Origin: Thalassobacillus_A hwangdonensis
Lineage (GTDB): Bacteria > Bacillota > Bacilli > Bacillales > Halobacillaceae
Direction: 5' to 3'
NCBI RefSeq assembly: GCF_042675915.1
Contig: NZ_JBHTKL010000001.1
Coordinates: forward strand, 620,001-684,000
DNA: 64,000 nt
Positions 34,805 through 42,536 of this stretch are shown here, one piece after another. Under the pieces are notes generated by a model that did not search any database, was not told where the DNA came from, and saw only the letters and a list, made by a program, of their open reading frames with translations. A program made the translations under genes and the position numbers. The first letter of the stretch is position 1; each line of letters begins with the position of its first letter.

Positions 34805-36105
34805 AAGAACTAGTATATGAACAATTGAATGAAACGATTTATACAGAGACATTGGACAATGGATTGAAAGTCTACCTTCTTTCTAAGCCTGAAATGGCGA
34901 AAACCTACGGAATTTTCGGAACCAACTACGGTTCGATCGACCAGACGTTCACCCCGATCGGAAATGAGGAGACAGTGAACGTTCCTGAAGGGATTGCGCA
35001 TTTCCTTGAACACAAGTTGTTTGAGAAAGAAGATCGGGATGTCTTCCAGGACTTCACGAAACTTGGTGCATCTGCAAACGCATTTACATCTTTTACAAAA
35101 ACTGCCTACTTGTTCTCTGCGACGAACCATATCGAGAAGAATGTAGAAACCCTTTTGGATTTTGTCCAGGATCCATTCTTCTCTGATGAATCTGTAGAAA
35201 AAGAAAAAGGAATCATTGCTCAGGAGATCCGAATGTACGATGACCAGCCGGACTGGCGTGCATTCTTCGGTACAATCCAGAGCCTCTATCACGAACATCC
35301 GGTGAAAATCGATATCGCGGGTACCGTGGATTCGATTCAGAAAATCACAAAAGAAGACCTTTATACTTGTTACGAAACATTCTATCACCCATCCAACATG
35401 TCTTTATTCATTGCCGGAGACATCGATCCGGAAAAGATGATGGAGCAGATCAAAAACAATCAGAGCAGCAAGAGTTTCGCCAAAGAAGAGGAAATCAAAC
35501 GTTCCTATCCTGATGAACCTGATCACGTGGCCAAGTCCTTCGACTCGATTGAAATGCCTGTATCGACTTCCAAGTGCATGGTGGGGATCAAGGAAAAGGT
35601 GAAAGGGTTGAGAGGTGAAGACATCCTAAGGTCAGAACTATTATCCGGGATGATCCTTAGTCATTATTTCTCTAAAAGTGGAGAGTTCTATGAAGAGCTT
35701 TACCAAAACGACCTGATCGATGATAGCTTCCACTTCGAGACGGACCTTGATGTGGAATTCGGATTCACGATCATTGGTGGTGATTCCCGAAAGCCGGATG
35801 AACTTGCAGACCGAATCAAGGAAATGCTGCACCAGCTGAAGGATCAGAAAATCGATCCGGAAGATTTCGAACGGATGAAACGTAAGAAAATCGGACATTT
35901 CCTTCGTGCAATGAACTCGATGGAATTCATCGCCAACCAGTTTTCCCACTATCATCTGCTTGGCGTCGATTTGTTTGAAGTGCTTCCGACCATTGAAAGC
36001 CTCACAATCGATGATGCAACTGCTTTTCTGGAACACTGGATCAAGGAAGATCGTATAGCTGTCTTCCAGGTAAAGCCGGCGGCAAGTGAGAAGCATGCCG
36101 GGTAG
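34801..36105 (+). CDS. ymfH: M16-family zinc peptidase YmfH
   Basis: 434-residue catalytic M16 protein with the inverted zinc motif HFLEH (residues 67-71) and the downstream glutamate in EKEKGIIAQEIRMYDDQP. With YmfF it likely forms an active/inactive dimer acting on peptides. Related M16 pairs in Bacillota process peptide signals or cofactors; the substrate here is not known. ATG 34801 overlaps the ymfF stop; its 3' end overlaps ymfI. Confidence 0.92.
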   Translation: MKELVYEQLNETIYTETLDNGLKVYLLSKPEMAKTYGIFGTNYGSIDQTFTPIGNEETVNVPEGIAHFLEHKLFEKEDRDVFQDFTKLGASANAFTSFTKTAYLFSATNHIEKNVETLLDFVQDPFFSDESVEKEKGIIAQEIRMYDDQPDWRAFFGTIQSLYHEHPVKIDIAGTVDSIQKITKEDLYTCYETFYHPSNMSLFIAGDIDPEKMMEQIKNNQSSKSFAKEEEIKRSYPDEPDHVAKSFDSIEMPVSTSKCMVGIKEKVKGLRGEDILRSELLSGMILSHYFSKSGEFYEELYQNDLIDDSFHFETDLDVEFGFTIIGGDSRKPDELADRIKEMLHQLKDQKIDPEDFERMKRKKIGHFLRAMNSMEFIANQFSHYHLLGVDLFEVLPTIESLTIDDATAFLEHWIKEDRIAVFQVKPAASEKHAG

Positions 36106-36814
36106 TGTGCTCATATTAGGAGCCAGTGGTGATATCGGTAAGGCGATTGCAAAAAGTACAGTCGAAGAAGGAGCTAATGTCCTGCTTCATTATCACTCTA
36201 ATCGCTCTTCCATTGACGCGCTGGTTTCTGAACTACCGGAAGCACGTGTGCTCGGCACGGTGCAAGCGGATTTATCGACTTCTGAGGGAATCAAACAATT
36301 GATCAACAGCATCCCTTTTACACTCGACGGGATCATCTTTGCGGGAGGATCCAGCTTTCAGGGCTTGCTCCAGGACGCGGGGGAAGCAGACATGGATCTG
36401 CTTTACCATCTTCACGTCAAAACACCATGGATGGTCGCCTCAAGCTTTTTACCACAGATGATTCACAAACGGAGAGGAAAGATCATTCTCATCTCTTCAG
36501 TCTGGGGGAGTGTTGGTGCAAGCATGGAAGTGTTATACAGTTCGGTAAAAGGAGCACAGAACAGTTTTGTTAAAGCTCTGGCGAAAGAGGCAGGACCAAG
36601 TGGCGTACAAGTGAATGGGATAAGCCCTGGATTCATTGATACAAAAATGAACAGCCTTTATTCTGAAGAAGAAAAAGCGGTCATTTTTGATGAAATTCCG
36701 CTAGGGCGTCCTGGACTTCCGGAAGAAATCGCATCCGTTGCCGCCTTCCTCATCAGTGATCGATCCAGCTACATCAATGGTCAGATCATCACAGTCGACG
36801 GCGGTTGGACCTGA
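36095..36814 (+). CDS. ymfI: Short-chain dehydrogenase/reductase YmfI
   Basis: 239-residue SDR oxidoreductase: NAD(P)-binding VLILGASGDIGKAIAK at the start, catalytic serine in ILISSVWGS, and YxxxK in LYSSVKGAQ, C-terminal GRPGLPEEIASVAAFL and YINGQIITVDGGW. It resembles 3-oxoacyl-ACP reductases (FabG type), but the substrate is unknown. ATG 36095 lies within the end of ymfH (11-base overlap); GTG 36086 is an alternative start. Confidence 0.9.
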   Translation: MPGSVLILGASGDIGKAIAKSTVEEGANVLLHYHSNRSSIDALVSELPEARVLGTVQADLSTSEGIKQLINSIPFTLDGIIFAGGSSFQGLLQDAGEADMDLLYHLHVKTPWMVASSFLPQMIHKRRGKIILISSVWGSVGASMEVLYSSVKGAQNSFVKALAKEAGPSGVQVNGISPGFIDTKMNSLYSEEEKAVIFDEIPLGRPGLPEEIASVAAFLISDRSSYINGQIITVDGGWT

Positions 36815-36834
36815 AGCATTTTATTATATTCATG

Positions 36835-36840
36835 TATAAT
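36835..36840 (+). promoter_or_regulatory. Candidate -10 element of ymfJ
   Basis: A perfect TATAAT at 36835-36840, 54 bases before the ymfJ start, with TG directly before it; no clear -35. Confidence 0.35.
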
Positions 36841-36893
36841 GCATCCATTTTTTCTAAAACTAACGGTGTACCATATTTAAAGGAGGAAATGGA

Positions 36894-37154
36894 ATGTCTG
36901 TACTTGATAATTTCGACTCTTGGAAAGACTTTTTGGGCAACCGTCTTCACCAGGCTGAAGGACAAGGGATGAAGCAAGGGGCAGTATCGAATATTGCATA
37001 CGAAATCGGCGGTTATTTAGCGAAAAATGTCGATGCGAAAAACGAGCAGGAAGCGATCCTTCGTGATTTGTGGAATGTTGCAGATGAACAAGAACAGCAT
37101 GCCATTGCGAACATGATGGTGAAGCTTGTTCAGAATGACGGTACACACCAGTAA
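36894..37154 (+). CDS. ymfJ: DUF3243 family protein YmfJ
   Basis: 86-residue cytoplasmic protein, recognised by MSVLDNFDSWKDFLGNRL and NIAYEIGGYLAKNVDAKN. Function unknown. AAAGGAGG lies upstream. It stands alone between a probable promoter and a hairpin, so it may be its own transcription unit. Confidence 0.88.
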   Translation: MSVLDNFDSWKDFLGNRLHQAEGQGMKQGAVSNIAYEIGGYLAKNVDAKNEQEAILRDLWNVADEQEQHAIANMMVKLVQNDGTHQ

Positions 37155-37171
37155 GAAGAAGAATGCAAGAG

Positions 37172-37207
37172 GAAGAGCCGGGCGGATGTCACGGCTCTTC
37201 ATTTGTT
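37172..37207 (+). terminator. Probable terminator after ymfJ
   Basis: 9-bp perfect stem GAAGAGCCG/CGGCTCTTC (37172-37180 with 37192-37200), followed by ATTTGTT, a poor T tract. Confidence 0.55.
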
Positions 37208-37375
37208 AAAAATAGTAAACAACACCTTTAAAGTAGAAATAGTTGCACTTTTGTCGAATATTATCATTTAACTCCTTTTCTAAAATATGAAAATCATTTA
37301 TTATAAAATAAGAGATTGAAACATGCTTGTGGATGGTATACATAAAGATGACGGATTACAAGAGGAGATGGAAGT

Positions 37376-38167
37376 ATGGAAAGGAAAAAGTGGTATTTGG
37401 AATATGAAATCCAATATAACCGTCCAGGCTTGCTCGGGGATATTTCCTCTTTGCTTGGTATGATGTCCATCAATATCATTACCATCAATGGGGTGGAGAA
37501 CTCCCACAGGGGCATGCTCCTTCTTTGTAAAGACGATGATCAGATTACAAGGCTGAAATCGATTCTGAAGACGATGGATACGATCAAAATCACGAAGCTG
37601 CGCAGACCGAAGCTGCGGGACACGCTTGCAGTGAGGCATGGAAGATACATACATAGCGATATTGATGACCGTAAGACATTCCGATTCATTCGCGAAGATT
37701 TGGGGTTGTTGGTTGATTTCATGGCAGAGCTGTTTATGAAAGATGGACACAAGCTTGTCGGTATCCGTGGGATGCCACGTGTTGGAAAGACTGAGTCTGT
37801 CGTTGCTGCGAGTGTCTGTGCCAACAAACGTTGGTTATTCGTATCGAGTACGCTTCTTAAGCAGACGATCCGGAATCAGTTGATTGAAGATGAGTACAGC
37901 GAAGACACATTGTACATCATCGACGGAATCGTTTCGACTCGAAGAGCAAGCGAGAAACATTGGCAGCTTGTCAGGGAAATCATGCGTTTGCCAGCTACCA
38001 AAGTAGTGGAACATCCTGATATTTTTGTGCAGGAATCCGAGTATAAACTGGAGGATTTCGATTACATCATTGAACTGAGGAACAGTGATGATGAAGAAAT
38101 CACCTATGAAAAAGTGGAGAAACCAGAATGGAACCCAAGCGACGGTTTTTCTATGTTTGATTTTTAA
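37376..38167 (+). CDS. ymfK: DUF3388 protein YmfK: ACT-like domain plus P-loop
   Basis: 263-residue protein of unknown function conserved in Bacillaceae. Residues 5-70 look like an ACT regulatory domain (YEIQYNRPGLLGDISSLLG, then ITINGVENSHRGMLLL). A Walker A motif, GMPRVGKT, lies at 132-139 (consensus GxxxxGKT), and DTLYIIDG about 50 residues later resembles Walker B. This suggests a small-molecule-gated nucleotide-binding protein; no partner is known. AGAGGAG precedes ATG 37376. It lies 21 bases before rodZ, so both are probably on one transcript. Confidence 0.85.
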   Translation: MERKKWYLEYEIQYNRPGLLGDISSLLGMMSINIITINGVENSHRGMLLLCKDDDQITRLKSILKTMDTIKITKLRRPKLRDTLAVRHGRYIHSDIDDRKTFRFIREDLGLLVDFMAELFMKDGHKLVGIRGMPRVGKTESVVAASVCANKRWLFVSSTLLKQTIRNQLIEDEYSEDTLYIIDGIVSTRRASEKHWQLVREIMRLPATKVVEHPDIFVQESEYKLEDFDYIIELRNSDDEEITYEKVEKPEWNPSDGFSMFDF

Positions 38168-38188
38168 TTGTATTGGAAGGTGTTATAG

Positions 38189-39091
38189 ATGGAGCTTGGT
38201 ACCCGTTTAAGGGAAGCGCGTGAAGCGAAGAAATTATCATTGGAAGAAGTCCAGGACGTTACAAAAATACAAAAACGTTATCTTCAGGCAATTGAAAAGG
38301 GAAACCTGAGTGTACTGCCTGGGAAATTCTATGCCAGGGCATTCATAAGGGAATATGCAGCAGCTGTCGGGCTGGACCCGGATGAAGTGATGGAAACGCA
38401 TGCGAATGAACTTCCTGCATCAGAGGATGAGTCGATCAACTACACCCGGTTGCAGCGGTCGAAGAAAGAATCCGTTTCAACTGGACCAGGATTCTCGAAG
38501 TTATTTCCCACCATCATGACTGTATTGCTTATCATTCTGATTGCATTTGCAATCTGGTACTTCGTCCGTTTGCAAATGGAGCCTGATACGGGTGGTGGAC
38601 AAACCGATGAAGGCACGGATGAGTTCATCATCAACGATCCTGCGCCATCGAGCAATGAGGATGATGAGGAAGCTGCTGAAGAAAATGGTGAAGAAGATCA
38701 AAACGCCACTGAAGATAAAGAAGCTCCTGAAGAGGAACCGGAAGAACCGGAACAGCCTGAATTGGAACTGAATCTTGTGGAAGAAGGTACGGGCAGTTTC
38801 CCGATGCACACATTTGAGTTGAAGAATGCTGAAGAAATCAACGTTACCCTTGAACTTGATGGGAAGAGCTATCTTGAAGTGAAGGAAGGTCCGAATGGAG
38901 AACATTTGACTTCCCCTGTCAATTACAGTGAAGGGGACTCCCCATTGGAATTTGAATTCACTGGTAAGGACCAGATCTATATCAGCATGGGATTTGCGCC
39001 TGCCGTAACCGTAAAAATCAATGATGAAGTCGTCGATTTTCCTGTAGATAAACAATCGCAGAAATTTTTGATTGATATTGTGAACGAATAA
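38189..39091 (+). CDS. rodZ: Cell-shape protein RodZ-like (YmfM)
   Basis: 300-residue single-pass membrane protein that couples MreB filaments to the envelope. N-terminal helix-turn-helix of the HTH_25 type (residues 3-70; LREAREAKKLSLEEVQDVT), one membrane segment (about 107-127), a very acidic Glu/Asp/Pro linker (about 132-195) and a C-terminal beta-rich DUF4115 domain outside the cell. GGAAGGTG precedes ATG 38189. A terminator separates it from pgsA. Confidence 0.92.
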   Translation: MELGTRLREAREAKKLSLEEVQDVTKIQKRYLQAIEKGNLSVLPGKFYARAFIREYAAAVGLDPDEVMETHANELPASEDESINYTRLQRSKKESVSTGPGFSKLFPTIMTVLLIILIAFAIWYFVRLQMEPDTGGGQTDEGTDEFIINDPAPSSNEDDEEAAEENGEEDQNATEDKEAPEEEPEEPEQPELELNLVEEGTGSFPMHTFELKNAEEINVTLELDGKSYLEVKEGPNGEHLTSPVNYSEGDSPLEFEFTGKDQIYISMGFAPAVTVKINDEVVDFPVDKQSQKFLIDIVNE

Positions 39092-39099
39092 TGGAACCT

Positions 39100-39182
39100 A
39101 GCTGTTCCGAAAGTGAGAAACAAAAGAGTCATTGGGTCATCCCTCTGGCTCTTTTCAACCGATGCTTTTGGAACAGCTTTTT
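39100..39182 (+). terminator. Bipartite terminator between rodZ and pgsA
   Basis: Outer stem AGCTGTTCCGAAAG (39100-39113) with CTTTTGGAACAGCT (39165-39178), one G-T pair, T run to 39182; an inner stem AAAAGAG/CTCTTTT (39122-39128 with 39149-39155) sits in the loop. It occupies most of the 122-base gap. Confidence 0.75.
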
Positions 39183-39213
39183 CTATCATGAATTGTTGTT
39201 AGGAGTGGATAGC

Positions 39214-39792
39214 ATGAATATTCCAAATCGAATTACGTTATCACGAATTTTTTTGATCCCCATCTTCATCGTCCTGATGTCAGTACCTTTTGATTGGGGA
39301 ACATACCAAATGGGAGAGGCGGAATTGCCGATCGCCCATCTGGCAGGAGCCATCCTATTCATCATTGCCTCTACTACAGATTGGATTGATGGGCACTACG
39401 CACGTAAGCACAACCTTGTTACGAACCTTGGGAAATTCCTTGATCCATTGGCAGATAAACTACTCGTTTCTGCAGCACTTATCCTGCTTGTCGAAATCGA
39501 TCTTGCAGCAGCATGGATCGTGATCATCATCATCAGCCGAGAATTTGCAGTCACAGGACTAAGGTTGGTGGCGGCGGGAGAAGGGATCGTACTTGCAGCC
39601 AGCAATATGGGTAAATGGAAAACGACCTTGCAGATCGTTGCTATCTCAGCGCTGTTGCTTCATAACTGGCCGTTTGCCTTTATCGGTTTTCCGTTTGCAA
39701 CTGTTATGCTTTATGCAGCCATGATTATTACAGTCATTTCTGGGTATGATTATTTCAAAAAGAACTGGCATGTCATGAGGAGCTCGAAATAA
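39214..39792 (+). CDS. pgsA: Phosphatidylglycerophosphate synthase
   Basis: Membrane enzyme that makes phosphatidylglycerol phosphate from CDP-diacylglycerol and glycerol 3-phosphate, essential for anionic phospholipids. 192 residues with the CDP-alcohol phosphotransferase motif complete: DG-xx-AR-x8-G-xxx-D-xxx-D within residues about 58-80. The start is ATG 39214 (MNIPNRITLSR) after TAGGAG; the in-frame extension upstream runs through the terminator and is not real. It ends directly before cinA. Confidence 0.96.
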   Translation: MNIPNRITLSRIFLIPIFIVLMSVPFDWGTYQMGEAELPIAHLAGAILFIIASTTDWIDGHYARKHNLVTNLGKFLDPLADKLLVSAALILLVEIDLAAAWIVIIIISREFAVTGLRLVAAGEGIVLAASNMGKWKTTLQIVAISALLLHNWPFAFIGFPFATVMLYAAMIITVISGYDYFKKNWHVMRSSK

Positions 39793-41040
39793 ATGAGGAC
39801 AATCAATGCAGAGGTCATAGGTGTTGGTACGGAACTTTTGCTTGGGCAAATTGCGAATACGAATGCACAATGGATATCACAGCAGCTTGCTGTCCTAGGT
39901 ATCCACGTCTATCACCATAGTGTTGTGGGAGACAACCTGGAGCGCTGCAGTCAGACATTCCAGACAGCTCATAACCGTTCGAATCTGGTCATCGTGACAG
40001 GAGGACTGGGGCCGACGGAAGATGACATGACGAGGGATGCTGCACAATCCATCTTTGGTCAAAAGCTGGTGACAGATGAAGAGAGTATGGAACGGATCGA
40101 GCACTTCTATGTAAAGAACAATCAACCGATGTCACCGAACAATCGGAAGCAGGCGCTTGTGTTTGAGCATGCCGATGTCCTTCAGAATTTAGAGGGCATG
40201 GCGCCTGGAATGATTGTACAGCATGAATCGACGGCGTGGGTGTTCCTGCCAGGTGTTCCTTCTGAGATGAAATTTTTGATGAATCAACATGTACTGCCTT
40301 TTTTGAAGGATCGTTTTCAACTGGAAGCAGAAATCGCATCAGAAATGCTTCGCTTCATCGGGATTGGCGAATCTCAGCTGGAACACGATCTTGCAGATAT
40401 CATCCAGTCTCAGACTAATCCTACAATCGCTCCACTTGCAAGTGAAGGAGAAGTAGGGCTGAGACTTACTGCGAAAGCTGCATCATCAGAAGAAGCTAAA
40501 CGATTGATCGAAACTGCGAAAACAAGAATCCTTGCTGTGGCAGGTGAGTATTACTACGGATCAGATAACATTACGATAGAAGAAAAAGTGTTGAAGATGC
40601 TACAGGATCGAGGTTGGTCCATTGCATCTGCTGAAAGTCTTACAGGTGGAAGATTCATGGACCGTCTCGTCTCCATTCCAGGAGCTTCGTCAGTATGCAA
40701 TGGAGCAATCGTAGCCTATAGCGCTGAAGTAAAAGAGCGCGTGCTGGAGGTCCCTAAGTTCCTACTGAAGAAGTATGGTACAGTAAGTGAAGAGTGCGCC
40801 TCTTGCATGGTGCTGAATGTCCAAAGCATGCTCGAGAGCGATGTAGCTGTCAGTTTCACAGGTGTGGCTGGCCCTGATGCTGTCGAAGGGCATGAAGCAG
40901 GGACAGTGTATATCGGGTTGCAGTTGAAAGATCAACAACCGATCATCCGTAAGTTCCACTTTACTGGAAGAAGGGAACAGATACGGAACCGTGCCGTGAA
41001 AAAAGCACTGGAAATGATTTTTCATCAGTTAAAAAAATGA
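39793..41040 (+). CDS. cinA: CinA-type competence/damage protein, NMN amidohydrolase
   Basis: 415-residue two-domain protein: an N-terminal MoaB/COG1058 domain (AEVIGVGTELLLGQIANTNA; VTGGLGPTEDDMTRDA) with pyrophosphatase activity in homologues, and a C-terminal CinA domain (SIASAESLTGGRFMDRL; SFTGVAGPDAVEGHEAGTVYIGL) that deamidates nicotinamide mononucleotide. ATG 39793 begins immediately after the pgsA stop, with GAGGAG about 10 bases upstream. It precedes recA as in many Gram-positives, but a terminator lies between. Confidence 0.95.
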   Translation: MRTINAEVIGVGTELLLGQIANTNAQWISQQLAVLGIHVYHHSVVGDNLERCSQTFQTAHNRSNLVIVTGGLGPTEDDMTRDAAQSIFGQKLVTDEESMERIEHFYVKNNQPMSPNNRKQALVFEHADVLQNLEGMAPGMIVQHESTAWVFLPGVPSEMKFLMNQHVLPFLKDRFQLEAEIASEMLRFIGIGESQLEHDLADIIQSQTNPTIAPLASEGEVGLRLTAKAASSEEAKRLIETAKTRILAVAGEYYYGSDNITIEEKVLKMLQDRGWSIASAESLTGGRFMDRLVSIPGASSVCNGAIVAYSAEVKERVLEVPKFLLKKYGTVSEECASCMVLNVQSMLESDVAVSFTGVAGPDAVEGHEAGTVYIGLQLKDQQPIIRKFHFTGRREQIRNRAVKKALEMIFHQLKK

Positions 41041-41053
41041 TTCAGTCTAAGGG

Positions 41054-41110
41054 AATCATGCGATAATTCACAATTGATCCGGCAAACGTTGAATTATCGC
41101 ATGATTTTTT
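41054..41110 (+). terminator. Terminator between cinA and recA
   Basis: A perfect 17-bp stem (41054-41070 with 41090-41106) and a T run to 41110. Confidence 0.93.
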
Positions 41111-41123
41111 CTGTTGAAAATAG

Positions 41124-41137
41124 GGAACATTTATTCG
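41124..41137 (+). promoter_or_regulatory. LexA (SOS) box upstream of recA
   Basis: GGAACATTTATTCG matches the Bacillus LexA site CGAACATATGTTCG at 11 of 14 positions, keeping GAAC and TTCG half-sites. It lies directly upstream of the recA -35. recA is a core SOS gene in Bacillus. Confidence 0.7.
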
Positions 41138-41145
41138 CTTTTTTG

Positions 41146-41174
41146 TTGGCAAATCGTTCAAAACAAGTTATTAT
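41146..41174 (+). promoter_or_regulatory. Sigma-A promoter of recA
   Basis: -35 TTGGCA (41146-41151), 17-bp spacer, -10 TATTAT (41169-41174), 29 bases before the start codon. Confidence 0.7.
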
Positions 41175-41203
41175 AGGGATAGAAATGGTGAAAGGGGATA
41201 ATT

Positions 41204-42235
41204 ATGAGTGATCGTAAACAGGCATTAGATATGGCACTTCGTCAAATTGAAAAGCAATTCGGTAAAGGCTCCATCATGAAACTTGGTGAATCAGCAGAAC
41301 AGAAGGTGAACACGGTACCTAGTGGATCCCTTGCATTGGATGTTGCACTTGGAGTAGGTGGATACCCTAGAGGACGTATTGTTGAGATATATGGACCGGA
41401 ATCTTCCGGTAAAACGACTGTAGCACTGCATGCGATTGCTGAGGCACAGCGCCGCGGTGGACAGGCTGCATTCATCGATGCAGAGCATGCACTCGACCCT
41501 GTATATGCTAGAAACCTGGGAGTGAATATTGAAGAGCTTCTTCTTTCCCAGCCGGATACAGGAGAACAGGCACTTGAAATTGCTGAAGCATTGGTACGAA
41601 GTGGAGCGGTAGACATGGTTGTCATCGACTCTGTTGCTGCATTGGTACCAAAAGCAGAAATCGAAGGTGAGATGGGGGATTCCCACGTCGGTCTTCAGGC
41701 GCGTTTGATGTCCCAGGCGCTCCGTAAATTGTCAGGTGCTATCAACAAATCGAAAACGACTGCCATCTTCATCAACCAGATCCGTGAAAAAGTCGGAGTC
41801 ATGTTCGGTAATCCGGAAACGACTCCTGGTGGCCGTGCGTTGAAATTCTATTCATCTGTCCGACTGGAAGTGCGTCGTGCTGAAACGCTTAAGCAGGGCA
41901 ATGATATGGTCGGAAACAAGACTCGTATCAAAGTCGTCAAAAACAAAGTAGCTCCTCCGTTCAAACAAGCGGAAGTGGATATCATGTATGGGGAAGGTAT
42001 TTCACATGAAGGTGAATTGATCGACATCGGTACGGATTTGGATATCGTTCAGAAGAGTGGTTCCTGGTACTCCTACAATGATGAGCGTCTTGGACAGGGA
42101 AGGGAAAATGCGAAGCAGTTCCTTAAAGAGAATAAAGATATCCTCGATGATATCAATAACAGGATTCGTCAGCATTATGATATGTCAGGTGAAGATGCAA
42201 GCAAAGAAGAAAATCAGGAAACCCTGGACGTATAA
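41204..42235 (+). CDS. recA: Recombinase RecA
   Basis: ATP-dependent strand-exchange protein and SOS co-protease. 343 residues. Walker A GPESSGKTT at 64-72, Walker B VVIDSVAALVPKAEIEGEMGD, DNA-binding loop TTPGGRALKFYSSVRLEVRR, acidic C-terminus. ATG 41204 follows AAAGGGG. It is flanked by strong terminators on both sides, so it is a single-gene unit controlled by the SOS box. Confidence 0.98.
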   Translation: MSDRKQALDMALRQIEKQFGKGSIMKLGESAEQKVNTVPSGSLALDVALGVGGYPRGRIVEIYGPESSGKTTVALHAIAEAQRRGGQAAFIDAEHALDPVYARNLGVNIEELLLSQPDTGEQALEIAEALVRSGAVDMVVIDSVAALVPKAEIEGEMGDSHVGLQARLMSQALRKLSGAINKSKTTAIFINQIREKVGVMFGNPETTPGGRALKFYSSVRLEVRRAETLKQGNDMVGNKTRIKVVKNKVAPPFKQAEVDIMYGEGISHEGELIDIGTDLDIVQKSGSWYSYNDERLGQGRENAKQFLKENKDILDDINNRIRQHYDMSGEDASKEENQETLDV

Positions 42236-42266
42236 GATCCAACGGATATAACAGGGATTTTCAGAG

Positions 42267-42306
42267 GCAGAGTATGGACGTTGGAAAGTCCGTACTCTGC
42301 ATTTTT
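42267..42306 (+). terminator. Terminator after recA
   Basis: 13-bp stem 42267-42279 with 42288-42300 (one mismatch/wobble) then TTTTT. Confidence 0.9.
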
Positions 42307-42392
42307 CTACATAAAATGACAGAAATTTTCGAAAGAAACGCTGAAGCCTTTTGTGATAAGGCTTTGCAATATGACATATATTTGACGATTCC

Positions 42393-42421
42393 TTGACATT
42401 GGTTGACCACAAGCTTAAAAT
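42393..42421 (+). promoter_or_regulatory. Sigma-A promoter of rny
   Basis: -35 TTGACA (42393-42398), exactly 17 bases, -10 TAAAAT (42416-42421): one mismatch from the full consensus. Confidence 0.8.
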
Positions 42422-42536
42422 TAATGTGTATCATTTTCATATTTTATACACGATTGAAACAATTTTTGAAACTGAAAATGAAACGTCTGTACATGCCGAC
42501 AAATTGTACAAGTTCATAGCAAGAGGAGGTGGAATC

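Larger units (their letters stand above)
42236..42536. other. 301-bp recA-rny intergenic region
   Basis: Holds the recA terminator, the rny promoter and a leader of roughly 110 bases with two small inverted repeats (GTGTAT/ATACAC at 42426-42431 and 42446-42451; a TGTACA pair around 42489-42509). No gene is evident. Confidence 0.7.
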
